NCBI GenBank assembly: GCA_934561395.1
Contig: CAKTGF010000009.1
Span: forward strand, 1 to 56,163
Direction: 5' to 3'
DNA length: 56,163 bases
Source: an uncultured Eubacterium sp.
Lineage (GTDB): Bacteria > Bacillota > Clostridia > Oscillospirales > Acutalibacteraceae
This document shows positions 33,785 to 41,767 of this stretch, in pieces. The notes below the pieces were generated by a model. The model saw only the letters and a program-made list of their open reading frames with translations, did no database searches and had not been told where the DNA came from. The position numbers and the translations under genes were made by a program. Position 1 is the stretch's first letter; the number at the start of each line of letters is the position of its first letter.

Positions 33785-34741
33785 ATGTCTGAAAATGAAA
33801 ATATAAATAACGAAAACCCGGAGCAGGGCGGTGTTCAGTATGAGCACGAGGTAGGCTGCACCTGCGGCTGTAATCCCGAAGCCTTTGAGCAATACAAAAA
33901 GCAAGTGATTTCAAAAATCATTATAAGCGCAGTGTTTTTTGCAGCGGGCTATATTTTTTCTGAATTTACAAAGGCGCCTGAATTTGTAAGCCTTATTTGC
34001 TTTGCAGTGTCATATATAGCAGTTGGCTTTGGCATTGTGCGTGACGCAATAACCCTTTTGATTTCAGGCAATATTTTTAACGAATATCTTTTAATTGCCG
34101 TTGTGTCAATCGGCGCTCTTGCAATTAAGGAATACCACGAGGGCTGTGCTGTTGCCCTGCTTTTTGCCATAGGCGACCTTTTGCAAAGCCTTGCGGTTTC
34201 AAAAAGCCAGGACGCTATTAATAATATGATTGTCAGCAGCGATGTTTCCGATGACGAAATAAACAACAGCCAAAGCACCTTGTCACAGCTTGAGGAGGAG
34301 GTCAACGGTTCGGGCAACACCAACCGTTTTATTACCCGATTTTCTAAAATTTACACACCCGTTGTGTTTTTAATCGCCCTTTTTGTTGCGGTAATTCCGC
34401 CGCTGTTTATGGGCGGAGAGTGGAAGGAATGGATATACCGTGGTCTTTCCGCACTGGTTGTGGGTTGCCCATGTGCAATTGTAATTTCCGTTCCATTAAG
34501 CTTTTATTTCGGCATCGGCGCAGTTGTTAAGGATGAAGCTAACGGCAAAAAATACGCACGCCGTGCCAAAGCCATTGCAAAGGAAAATATTTTTGCCACC
34601 CTTTTGGTTAAGCTTGTTATTTTGGTTTTGGTGGTGTTTTTGGACAGAGAGCCGCCCATGTGGTTTGCTGTTTTCAGCGATATAGGCATTTGTCTTTTGG
34701 CAATTTTAAACTCTGTTCGTGCTTCAATAGTTAAAAGATAG
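33785..34741 (+). CDS. P1B-type metal ATPase homologue lacking A, P and N domains
   Basis: A 318-residue membrane protein that aligns to the membrane part of Zn/Cd P1B ATPases. Present: an N-terminal CTCGC (25-29), the early helices, the helix with CPC (228-230) in VVGCPCAIVISVPL, and a final pair with FSDIGICLLAILN (Asp299, equivalent to the metal-binding Asp of ZntA). Missing: the actuator domain with TGE, between residues about 140 and 180, and the whole P and N region with DKTGT, where only about 23 residues connect the CPC helix to the next one. Full enzymes are about 620-750 residues. The frame is open throughout, so both losses are in-frame. It cannot hydrolyse ATP by the usual route. 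Confidence 0.85.
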   Translation: MSENENINNENPEQGGVQYEHEVGCTCGCNPEAFEQYKKQVISKIIISAVFFAAGYIFSEFTKAPEFVSLICFAVSYIAVGFGIVRDAITLLISGNIFNEYLLIAVVSIGALAIKEYHEGCAVALLFAIGDLLQSLAVSKSQDAINNMIVSSDVSDDEINNSQSTLSQLEEEVNGSGNTNRFITRFSKIYTPVVFLIALFVAVIPPLFMGGEWKEWIYRGLSALVVGCPCAIVISVPLSFYFGIGAVVKDEANGKKYARRAKAIAKENIFATLLVKLVILVLVVFLDREPPMWFAVFSDIGICLLAILNSVRASIVKR

Positions 34742-34751
34742 AGGACGTTTT

Positions 34752-35474
34752 ATGCAAAAGCTTTTTTTAGACTATACCCCCGATGGCGATATTTTGCTTG
34801 ATGGCGAGCAGGCAAGGCATATTGCAAAATCACTGCGTATGCGTGTTGGCGATATGCTCACGGTAACAGACGGCAACGGCAACGATTACGGCTGCCAAAT
34901 TGACGATATTACCAAGGATACCGTGCATTTAAAGCTTTGCTACAAGCAGGCAAGCGACAGCGAGCCCACTTGCAGGGTTACAATTTATCAGGGCGTGCCA
35001 AAGGGCACAAAGCTTGATGATATTATACAAAAATCAGTTGAGCTTGGGGTAAGCAAAATAGTGCCCACCCTTACAAAAAGGTGCGTCAGCAGGCCTGACG
35101 AAAAAAGTGCAGGCAAAAAGAATGTGCGCTATCAAAAAATAGCCCTTGAGGCGGCGCAGCAAAGCGGCAGGGGCATTGTGCCTGAAATTGCACCGCAAAT
35201 TACATTAAAGCAGGCAATTGCCGAAGATAACAGCACCCTTAAAATTGTGTTTTATGAGGGCGGCGGCGAAAGTCTTAAAAGTATAATTAATAAAAATGTT
35301 GACTCCGTTTCAATTTATATCGGCCCCGAGGGCGGCTTTGATACCGACGAGGTTCAGCTGCTTGTTGATAACGGCGCAGTTAAGGCAACCTTGGGCAAGC
35401 GTATTTTGCGAACCCAAACCGCACCTGTTGCCGCATTAACGGCAATAATGCTTTTAACTGATAATTTTGAGTAA
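34752..35474 (+). CDS. rsmE: 16S rRNA (uracil1498-N3)-methyltransferase
   Basis: A 240-residue SPOUT methyltransferase, the normal length for RsmE, which uses S-adenosylmethionine to methylate U1498 of 16S rRNA. It has an N-terminal PUA-like part with HIAKSLRMRVGD, a middle QGVPKGTKLDDIIQKSVELG, and the knotted SAM site YIGPEGGF with LGKRILRTQTAP. GAGG lies seven bases before ATG, ten bases after the preceding stop. It therefore appears to share a transcript with the ArsR/metal gene, though it may only have been inserted beside it. Confidence 0.96.
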   Translation: MQKLFLDYTPDGDILLDGEQARHIAKSLRMRVGDMLTVTDGNGNDYGCQIDDITKDTVHLKLCYKQASDSEPTCRVTIYQGVPKGTKLDDIIQKSVELGVSKIVPTLTKRCVSRPDEKSAGKKNVRYQKIALEAAQQSGRGIVPEIAPQITLKQAIAEDNSTLKIVFYEGGGESLKSIINKNVDSVSIYIGPEGGFDTDEVQLLVDNGAVKATLGKRILRTQTAPVAALTAIMLLTDNFE

Positions 35475-35481
35475 TAATTTA

Positions 35482-36846
35482 ATGGAAAAAAATCTTACTA
35501 CCGGCAGCGTGTTTAAAAATGTTATTTGGTTTTCGCTGCCATATTTGCTTTCGTATTTTCTGCAAACCCTGTATGGTATGGCAGATTTGTTCATTATCGG
35601 TCAGTTCGACGGCGTGGCAGGCACGACTGCCGTTTCGGTGGGCTCGCAGGTAATGCACATGATTACCGTTATAATAGTGGGCCTTGCAATGGGCACAACG
35701 GTCAGCATCGGCCGGGCCGTGGGTGCAAATAACCGCAAGCAGGCGGCAAGGGATGTGGGCAATACCGTTACGCTGTTTATGGTGGTGTCCGTTATGTTTA
35801 CGGCAATTTTCCTTGCCTTAAGGTATCCCATAGTTTTGGCTATGTCAACCCCCACAGAGGCGGTTGAGGGCACTGTTACATACCTTACCATTTGTTTTAT
35901 AGGTATTCCTTTTATTACAGCATATAACATTATCAGCTCAATTTTCCGTGGTATGGGCGACAGTAAAAGCCCCATGTATTTTATTGCAGTGGCTTGCGCT
36001 GCAAACATTGCGTTGGATTATCTTTTTATGGGCGTTTTCAAAATGGGCCCCACAGGTGCGGCGCTGGGCACAACCGTATCTCAGGCAATAAGTGTGGCGG
36101 TGTCGCTGTTTGTTATTATAAAGCGAAAAAGCATTGCCCTTGAAAAGAAGGACTTTAAGCCCGATAAGCCTGTAATTTCAAAAATTTTAAAAATCGGCGT
36201 TCCCATTGCGTTGCAGGACGGGCTTATTCAAATTGCCTTTATCGTTATAACAATTATCGCCAACAAGCGTGGCATTAACGATGCGGCGGCGGTTGGCATT
36301 GTTGAAAAGGTTATCAGCTTTTTGTTTTTGGTGCCTTCATCAATGCTTTCAACGGTGTCGGCACTGGGTGCACAAAATATCGGTGCAAAAAAGCCACAGC
36401 GGGCAATTCAAACCCTGCAATATGCAATTATGATTGCCGCAGGCTTTGGGGTTATCGCCTCAATTGTTATTCAGTTTACGGCAAACCCAATTGTTGCAAT
36501 GTTTACCGACCAAAGCACCGCAGACGGGGCGGAGGTTGTGCGCCTTGGGGGTCAATATCTGCGTGGCTATATTTTTGATTGTATTTTTGCAGGAATTCAT
36601 TTTAGCTTCAGCGGCTACTTCTGCGCCTGCGGAAAATCGGGGCTGTCGTTTTTACACAACATTCTTTCCATTTCCCTTGTGCGTATTCCCGGTGTTTATA
36701 TCACATCAAAAATGTTTTCCGCAACACTTTTCCCAATGGGCCTGGCAACGGCGGCAGGCTCGCTGATGTCGGTTATAATTTGCATTGGGGCGTTCACAAT
36801 TCTGCGCCGTAAGGAGCGGCCGGCTGACAGTGCAAAAGCAGTTTAA
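35482..36846 (+). CDS. MATE-family efflux transporter
   Basis: A 454-residue multidrug/toxin efflux protein with 12 predicted helices in two related halves. Typical MATE patterns are LPYLLSYFLQTLYGMADLFIIGQ near the N-terminus (17-39), GLAMGTTVSIGRAVGA and FRGMGDSKSPM. It exports cationic compounds using Na or H gradients. ATG 35482 lies seven bases after rsmE stops; an in-frame TTG at 35467 would overlap rsmE. No strong ribosome binding site is seen, so translation is probably coupled. Its substrate is unknown; being in an ArsR-controlled operon does not show that it moves metals. Confidence 0.92.
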   Translation: MEKNLTTGSVFKNVIWFSLPYLLSYFLQTLYGMADLFIIGQFDGVAGTTAVSVGSQVMHMITVIIVGLAMGTTVSIGRAVGANNRKQAARDVGNTVTLFMVVSVMFTAIFLALRYPIVLAMSTPTEAVEGTVTYLTICFIGIPFITAYNIISSIFRGMGDSKSPMYFIAVACAANIALDYLFMGVFKMGPTGAALGTTVSQAISVAVSLFVIIKRKSIALEKKDFKPDKPVISKILKIGVPIALQDGLIQIAFIVITIIANKRGINDAAAVGIVEKVISFLFLVPSSMLSTVSALGAQNIGAKKPQRAIQTLQYAIMIAAGFGVIASIVIQFTANPIVAMFTDQSTADGAEVVRLGGQYLRGYIFDCIFAGIHFSFSGYFCACGKSGLSFLHNILSISLVRIPGVYITSKMFSATLFPMGLATAAGSLMSVIICIGAFTILRRKERPADSAKAV

Positions 36847-36867
36847 AAGTTAACAGGTTACATAAAG

Positions 36868-36901
36868 AAAGGGCGCAGCTTGGTTACAGGCTGCACCCTT
36901 T
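36868..36901. terminator. Hairpin between convergent genes
   Basis: AAAGGG-C-GCAGC pairs with GCTGC-A-CCCTTT (one mismatch) around a 10-base loop. It lies between the MATE gene and the convergent gene ending at 36917 and has only short T tracts. Confidence 0.6.
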
Positions 36902-36916
36902 AAAATATTATGGTTA

Positions 36917-37525
36917 TTATTTTTCAAGTTCAACCGTATAGGTGATTTTGTCATCGTTAAAGCTTAAAAATTCACCTATTTCAATTTCAACAGGGGTTTT
37001 CTTATCTCTTAAAAGATAAACCTTTGAAACCTCCTTGGTTGTGCCGGGCTTAATGTTAACATCAATGCCCCAATCATCATCGTCTGAGTCAATAAAGGTT
37101 GATTCCAAGCCAATGCCGTTTTGATAAGGCTCGTCAATTAAAGCCATGTCAAAGCTTTCTGAATCGCTTGAATTGTTGGTAAATTCATAAGTGATTTTAA
37201 CTGCATCCTTTCCCTCCCAGTTTTTGCAAACCTTTGCTGATTTAACGACGCATACATAATTGCCGATTGTGCCTGCGGCGGGCTCGGGATTGTCAGCGCT
37301 TACGGTTGTGTCACCTGATGCGGTGGTGCTTTTATCGTTACTTTCGCCGGAGCTCCCTGCCGCAATTGCTATTACTGCTATAATTGCAACGATAACGCCC
37401 AAAATAATTAATTTTTTCTTCTTCTTTTTCTTTTTTTGTTCAGCCATTGCCGAACTTACCGCCTGTTGAAGCTGGTTTGCGTCAGTGGTTATCTGCGGTA
37501 TTTGGTTTTGAAAATCGTCTGCCAT
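36917..37525 (-). CDS. Membrane-anchored DUF5067-like protein
   Basis: A 202-residue protein. A hydrophilic Gln-rich N-terminus and an eight-Lys run lead into one membrane helix (about 39-57). A Ser/Thr-rich linker then precedes an outer beta-sandwich of DUF5067/DUF4352 type: NYVCVVKSAKVCKNWEG, VKITYEFTNNSSDSESF and a C-terminal KITYTVELEK. AAGGAGG lies upstream of the ATG. A kinase gene with a membrane part precedes it in the same direction, separated by a hairpin without a T tract, so the two may be linked. The function of the family is unknown. Confidence 0.85.
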   Translation of the reverse strand: MADDFQNQIPQITTDANQLQQAVSSAMAEQKKKKKKKKLIILGVIVAIIAVIAIAAGSSGESNDKSTTASGDTTVSADNPEPAAGTIGNYVCVVKSAKVCKNWEGKDAVKITYEFTNNSSDSESFDMALIDEPYQNGIGLESTFIDSDDDDWGIDVNIKPGTTKEVSKVYLLRDKKTPVEIEIGEFLSFNDDKITYTVELEK

Positions 37526-37580
37526 AATAACAAACCTCCTTTAATGTTATATTGGGATTATATAACAATTTTCAGGGGGC

Positions 37581-37603
37581 GTGGTGTGCTGTCGGCACAC
37601 CAC
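37581..37603 (-). other. Hairpin directly after the kinase stop codon
   Basis: A 9-bp stem GTGGTGTGC/GCACACCAC with a 5-base loop abuts the stop codon of the kinase gene. No T tract follows, so it is at most a weak terminator or an mRNA-stability element. Confidence 0.5.
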
Positions 37604-38605
37604 TTAAGCAGAAACAGGTGCTATCATTATAAATGTGGCAGATATAATAAGGCTTATAACCACAAAAAGTATTTTAAATGCAATTATGCTCCTTTTGTTC
37701 ATGGTGCGAAAGGGCTTTAGCCTTTTTTGCCAGCCCATATAGTTAAATATAATAAAAACAGGCAGCACAAAAGTAAAAATAATAAACATGCACAGGCAAA
37801 GGCCGTCAAAAGCGTTAATTGCAGAGCCTATTGCCCCAATAATTATAAGTACAATAAAGCCGTAATAAATTGCGGCAATGACGGCAATAACCTTGTTTTT
37901 GCTGTTTAGCCCGGGCAGGGTAAATGCTATGTTTTTTAAATCCCTGTGTTCAAGGGCGTTTTTCAGGCTTTTAATGCTTGAATATCTGTTGTTTTCATCA
38001 ATTTCAATGCACTTTTTCACTATCATGCCAAGCCTGCCCTCTGCAAGCGCCTCGTTGGGCATTGATTTTGTCAGTATAAAATTAATTAAAACCCCAAGCG
38101 AATAAATATCCGACCTTGCGCCGGTTTGGCTAAAGCCGTATTGCTCGGGGGCGGCAAAGCCGTGGGTGCCCAAAATTTGCGTGTCGGCGTCACGGTCGGC
38201 CCTCATAAAACGGCTTATTCCAAAATCAATTATTACCGCCCTGCCGGTTGAATCAATCATAATGTTTGTGGGGGTAATGTCACGGTGCACAATGTTAATT
38301 TCGTGCAGTGCCCTTAAGCCGTTGCAAATGTCAATGGCAATTTTAGCGGCGGTGTCGTCGCTTATAAAAACATTGCGGTTAACAAATTCTTTTAGGGTTA
38401 TGCCCTGAATATGCTCCTCAACAGCGTAAAAATTGTCGCCGATTGTGGTAAAACCGTAAATTTTTGCAACATTGGGGCTGTTAACCGTTTTCAGCGATTT
38501 GTAAACGGGCATATCGCCGATTTCTATCTTTTTTAAAATGTATATCATTGTGCCCTTTAGCGCAAGGGCAGTTGAATTGTTAATTTGCTTAATTATTTCA
38601 TACAT
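37604..38605 (-). CDS. Ser/Thr kinase with C-terminal membrane helices
   Basis: A 333-residue protein: a compact Hanks kinase (1-225) followed by about three membrane helices (238-262, 269-290, 307-328). Catalytic parts are complete: Lys25 or Lys26, HRDITPTN (107-114), DFG (127-129) and AAPEQ. The Gly-rich loop is degenerate (INNSTALALKG). ATG 38605 is used; a TTG at 38614 is an alternative with AAGG close by. It diverges from the HTH gene at 38733, a pairing that suggests the two work together. It is not part of the large FHA block and has no FHA partner nearby. Confidence 0.88.
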   Translation of the reverse strand: MYEIIKQINNSTALALKGTMIYILKKIEIGDMPVYKSLKTVNSPNVAKIYGFTTIGDNFYAVEEHIQGITLKEFVNRNVFISDDTAAKIAIDICNGLRALHEINIVHRDITPTNIMIDSTGRAVIIDFGISRFMRADRDADTQILGTHGFAAPEQYGFSQTGARSDIYSLGVLINFILTKSMPNEALAEGRLGMIVKKCIEIDENNRYSSIKSLKNALEHRDLKNIAFTLPGLNSKNKVIAVIAAIYYGFIVLIIIGAIGSAINAFDGLCLCMFIIFTFVLPVFIIFNYMGWQKRLKPFRTMNKRSIIAFKILFVVISLIISATFIMIAPVSA

Positions 38606-38732
38606 TTTTAGCAACCAACCTTGATTTAAGTGTTGGTTTATTTTATCATAAAATTAAAGGCTTTTGGTGCTTTTTCAGCATTTTATGCTTAACAGTGTCA
38701 AAAAAAGTACCCAAAACCGTGAGGAGGCAACA

Positions 38733-39158
38733 ATGGAACGCTCAACAAACGAATTGTTAGAAATATTAAAATCCAAAAAAACATACGAAAAGTTTTTTTA
38801 TGAGGAGGTGGGTGAGCTTTGCTTTAAATCTGTCAGCGAATATCTTGAGCTTTTGCTCAACGAAAAGCACCTGCAAAAAAGCGATGTAATCAAAAAAGCC
38901 AACCTTGATAAAAACTATGCCTACCAAATTTTTAACGGCACCAAAACCAACCCCTCCAGGGATAAAATAATAATGCTTTCCTTCGGATTAAACTTAACCT
39001 TAAACGAAACGAGAAAGCTGCTTAAAATTTCAGGCCTGCCTGATTTGTATGTTCGCTCCCCACGGGACAGCGTGATAATATTTTGTCTGCATAACAACGA
39101 AAATTTAATGAAAACAAACGAAATGCTCAACGATTTCGGGCTTGATGTTTTGGAGTAA
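38733..39158 (+). CDS. XRE-like HTH protein paired with a Ser/Thr kinase
   Basis: A 141-residue protein. An N-terminal ERSTNELLEILKSKKTYEKF helix is followed by an HTH at about 48-72 (KSDVIKKANLDKNYAYQIFN) and a helical C-terminus ending NEMLNDFGLDVLE. Similar proteins occur next to Ser/Thr kinases in Lachnospiraceae and relatives. GAGGAGG lies six bases before ATG; the longer frame starting at 38664 lacks such a site. It could be DNA-binding, or could recognise the kinase. It is divergent from the kinase gene, with the shared control region at 38606-38732. Confidence 0.82.
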   Translation: MERSTNELLEILKSKKTYEKFFYEEVGELCFKSVSEYLELLLNEKHLQKSDVIKKANLDKNYAYQIFNGTKTNPSRDKIIMLSFGLNLTLNETRKLLKISGLPDLYVRSPRDSVIIFCLHNNENLMKTNEMLNDFGLDVLE

Positions 39159-39165
39159 AAAACGA

Positions 39166-39247
39166 GGCTCCCTTGATAAGGGAGCCGTATTTATGTTAAT
39201 CCCTCAGTCAAACCTGCGGTTTGCCAGCTCCCTTTACAAGGGAGCCA
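39166..39247. repeat. Paired palindromes flanking a CCCTCAGTC segment
   Basis: GGCTCCCTT-GAT-AAGGGAGCC (39166-39186) and AGCTCCCTTTACAAGGGAGC (ending at 39246) flank a segment with CCCTCAGTC and CCTGCGG. The shape resembles short dispersed palindromic elements common in gut Clostridia. Only one copy is seen here, so repeat status rests on general knowledge. Confidence 0.5.
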
Positions 39248-39259
39248 ATTATAAGAAAC

Positions 39260-39288
39260 AAGGCACCCTTTTCATAAGGGTGCCTTTT
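39260..39288. terminator. Bidirectional terminator
   Basis: An 11-bp stem AAGGCACCCTT/AAGGGTGCCTT with loop TTCAT is followed by T on the plus strand and T-rich sequence on the minus strand. It separates the HTH gene from the convergent acyltransferase-like gene. Confidence 0.82.
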
Positions 39289-39295
39289 ATGCGGA

Positions 39296-40579
39296 TTATC
39301 CGTTAATCAGCATTTCGATACATTCCTCCATAAGGTCAAAGAAATGCTCAACGATTTTTTTATCCTTCTCATTGCCTCTTACACACATTGAAAGTGTGAG
39401 TTCCTTACGCATTGATGTTGCGGAAAGCAGGGCAAAAGGCTTGTATTTAACGGCGCCGCTCATAAAGCCGTCAACTGGCTCGTGGCCTGAAAGGGCAAGC
39501 TTGTCAACCTCCAAAATGCCGATATTGCTCATGGCAAGCAGGGGATTTGCGTAGCCGATTTTAATAATTTCCTCAGATGCCGCAAGGGGCAGGATTTTGT
39601 AGCCGAAGGACAAAAGGGGCAAGCCGTGCAGACCCATAAATCTGTCCTTTTTAAATTGGTTTGATGCCCTGATTACATAATCGAGGGTTTCAAAAACATC
39701 CTTGCCACGCTGGGGTACAACGCATTGCATCCACGCCGTGTGGTTTGTAATGCCGTTTTCGTTGCTGTTTTTAATGTGGCGCCTAAGGTCAATTGCGCAG
39801 GAGATAGATACGCTGTCGTATCTGTTAAAATCAGCAAGTTCATAAATGCTGTAAAAATATGCGGTAAGCAGCATATCGTTAATTGTTGCGCCGTGCTTTT
39901 TGCCTGCGGCGTGCAGCCTGTTAAAGGTTTCAACCGATAGCTTGCGCCTTGCGATAAAGGATTTATCCCTTAAATTATCAGGCGTAAAGGGAAAGCCGTG
40001 GTTGTCGGCAGAGTTGATGTTTTTGTAAAGATTTTTCGCCATTTTCTTTTCGGTTGGGGAAAAATCGTTGTAAACCTGGGTGTATGACCGTGAACCTGTT
40101 TTTAATTCAATGGGGCTTACATGCTTTTCAACATATTCGTTATAGTTGCTGCACAGGGTCTTTAAAAAATATTTAAAGTCGCCGCCGTCCATGCACATGT
40201 GGTTTTCAACAATGCAAAGGGCAGATTTGCCGCCGTAGTAGAAAACTGCTACCTGCATTTGCAGCTTTGCGTCAGGGGGAATGTATTGCACCAAAAAGTC
40301 GTTGATTTTGTCTTTTAATTCATCCTCGTCAACCCTGTAAGCGTGCACCACCTGGTCAATGTGGTAATCCTCAACCGTCCAATAGGGCGAAATGCGATTG
40401 TCTGTAAATGATGAGTGCAAAACTGGCGCCTTTTCAAGCATGCAAATCATAACTGTTTTAAGGGCGTCAAGGTCAATTTCAAAATCATAGTGCAGCTCGG
40501 CGTGAACCATGCGGTCGTTGTAATCTCTGAAAAGATAATGCATTTTATCCCAAAGTTCGGCGTTTAGTTTTCTTTCCAT
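39296..40579 (-). CDS. Condensation/acyltransferase-fold protein
   Basis: A 427-residue protein of the CoA-dependent acyltransferase fold shared by NRPS condensation domains, PapA5 and alcohol acetyltransferases. The active-site HxxxDG motif is present as NHMCMDG (H127, D131, G132), followed by a second half with AIDLRRHI and a C-terminal MSNIGILEVD strand typical of the family. It would join an acyl group to an alcohol or amine; no carrier protein or NRPS gene is present to define substrates. Its start overlaps the end of the membrane-protein gene by 16 bases, so the two are translationally coupled. Confidence 0.82.
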   Translation of the reverse strand: MERKLNAELWDKMHYLFRDYNDRMVHAELHYDFEIDLDALKTVMICMLEKAPVLHSSFTDNRISPYWTVEDYHIDQVVHAYRVDEDELKDKINDFLVQYIPPDAKLQMQVAVFYYGGKSALCIVENHMCMDGGDFKYFLKTLCSNYNEYVEKHVSPIELKTGSRSYTQVYNDFSPTEKKMAKNLYKNINSADNHGFPFTPDNLRDKSFIARRKLSVETFNRLHAAGKKHGATINDMLLTAYFYSIYELADFNRYDSVSISCAIDLRRHIKNSNENGITNHTAWMQCVVPQRGKDVFETLDYVIRASNQFKKDRFMGLHGLPLLSFGYKILPLAASEEIIKIGYANPLLAMSNIGILEVDKLALSGHEPVDGFMSGAVKYKPFALLSATSMRKELTLSMCVRGNEKDKKIVEHFFDLMEECIEMLING

Positions 40580-41370
40580 GCGTCAACAACCTCCTCGTCA
40601 TAGCTTGTGTTTTTGTGTATCGCCGCAATGATAACTATAAAATCAATAATTACCGAAAGGGGAATCATCAGCCAGCCCACCGACCAGCTAACCAAATTAA
40701 GGCCGCCTAAAATAATGTAAAGCATTGCAGCCATTGAGGGAATGTATGCCAGCCAGTAAAAAATTGCAAGCTTTTGCTTGGTTAACGACGTAAACAAGCC
40801 ATCGCCCAAAAACATTAAAAACAGGCCCACAAAAACCGTAACCCAAGCGTGTGGGGTGTGGAATATGCCAAGCATAAAGATAAAAAATATAACCGATATA
40901 ATAACTATCAGCATTGCCAGCATTATTCGGGCAAAAATGTGGAACACTTTTTTAAGCTCCAGAACACGGTTAATGCCCAGTGTAAGTAAATATGATACCC
41001 AAATTAAGATGCCGTCAACAATCATAACCCAGGTCATTGACCATTTTTGGGTTGCCATGCTAATGCCGATGTAGCTGATAACCAAAATAAATATGTATGC
41101 AACCGAGCCGATAATGTTTGAAAGGGCAAATTTTCTTCTGCGCTCGCCCTCCAGCTCCTTGGTGGCAAATTCGTGGTATTCTGCCTGAATGTTGCCGTGC
41201 TCGCTGATTATCAGGTCACTGATAACATTTTTGTCCTTCAAGCCCCTTGAGGTCAGCTCGTTTGCACGCTCCGTCATTTCGTCAAAGGTCTTTCTTTTAA
41301 ACTTGTAAAGCAGTTTGTCGCCGCCCCTGTCAGGCAGTGACGAATCAATGAATTGGTAAAACTTTTCCAT
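40564..41370 (-). CDS. Six-TM membrane protein coupled to the acyltransferase
   Basis: A 268-residue protein. A charged N-terminal region of about 85 residues (MEKFYQFIDSSLPDRGGD) precedes six membrane helices and a short acidic tail. No family was recognised. ATG 41370 with AAAGGGG just upstream is preferred; longer in-frame starts run into the leader. It is the first gene of a two-gene operon with the acyltransferase-like gene, which suggests a membrane-linked lipid or glycan acylation step, by inference only. Confidence 0.8.
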   Translation of the reverse strand: MEKFYQFIDSSLPDRGGDKLLYKFKRKTFDEMTERANELTSRGLKDKNVISDLIISEHGNIQAEYHEFATKELEGERRRKFALSNIIGSVAYIFILVISYIGISMATQKWSMTWVMIVDGILIWVSYLLTLGINRVLELKKVFHIFARIMLAMLIVIISVIFFIFMLGIFHTPHAWVTVFVGLFLMFLGDGLFTSLTKQKLAIFYWLAYIPSMAAMLYIILGGLNLVSWSVGWLMIPLSVIIDFIVIIAAIHKNTSYDEEVVDAWKEN

Positions 41371-41486
41371 AAATACCCCTTTAATATTAAAAAACCAAGC
41401 GTTTGCCGTACTTGGATAACAAATTATTCTCCCTATGCATTGCATATAGGGCTGCTGTTAAAGGTAATATAATTACCCCTAATTAT

Positions 41487-41515
41487 ACTATATATTATTT
41501 ATATAAGAGTGTCAA
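41487..41515 (-). promoter_or_regulatory. Promoter of the membrane protein/acyltransferase operon
   Basis: On the minus strand this reads TTGACA, 17 bp, TATAGT. The leader to the start codon is about 110 nt and contains small palindromes (GGTAAT/ATTACC and a CCCTAT...ATAGGG pair), then CCAAG/CTTGG followed by TTTTTT, a possible weak attenuator. Confidence 0.65.
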
Positions 41516-41596
41516 TATACATAGTTTACACATCATACATTCTGCAATTTGCGAATGTTTTTGCCGTGCCTATTTTTATAGCTCCGAAACGGGTAC

Positions 41597-41628
41597 TAAA
41601 AAAGGCACAGGCGGTTAAGCCTGTGCCT
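41597..41628 (-). terminator. Terminator of the downstream sigma gene
   Basis: A 10-bp stem AGGCACAGGC/GCCTGTGCCT is followed on the minus strand by TTTTTT. It lies 140 bp downstream of the sigma gene at 41768. The rest of the 41371-41767 gap holds no convincing gene. Confidence 0.82.
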
Positions 41629-41767
41629 CCCCAAAAAAAGAAAGGGGTTATGAAAACGGCTCAAGGTCAATGAAAGGTAAACTATTATCTATGTGCTTTG
41701 CGTAATGTGCTCATAGCATATTGTTTTTTTTAGTCCGTTGAGCCGGTTCATAAAGTTGTTAATAAGG

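Noticed and set aside
33785..34741. Treating the P1B homologue as an ordinary pseudogene
   Set aside because: No stop or frameshift is present, both losses are in frame and match domain limits, and its operon and ribosome binding site are intact.
37395..37440. Possible frameshift at the run encoding eight Lys in the DUF5067-like gene
   Set aside because: The frame is open on both sides and the product has the expected TM and outer domain; slippage was not needed to explain it.
41689..41751. A 20-codon minus-strand frame downstream of the sigma gene
   Set aside because: No ribosome binding site and too short to judge without conservation; may be chance.
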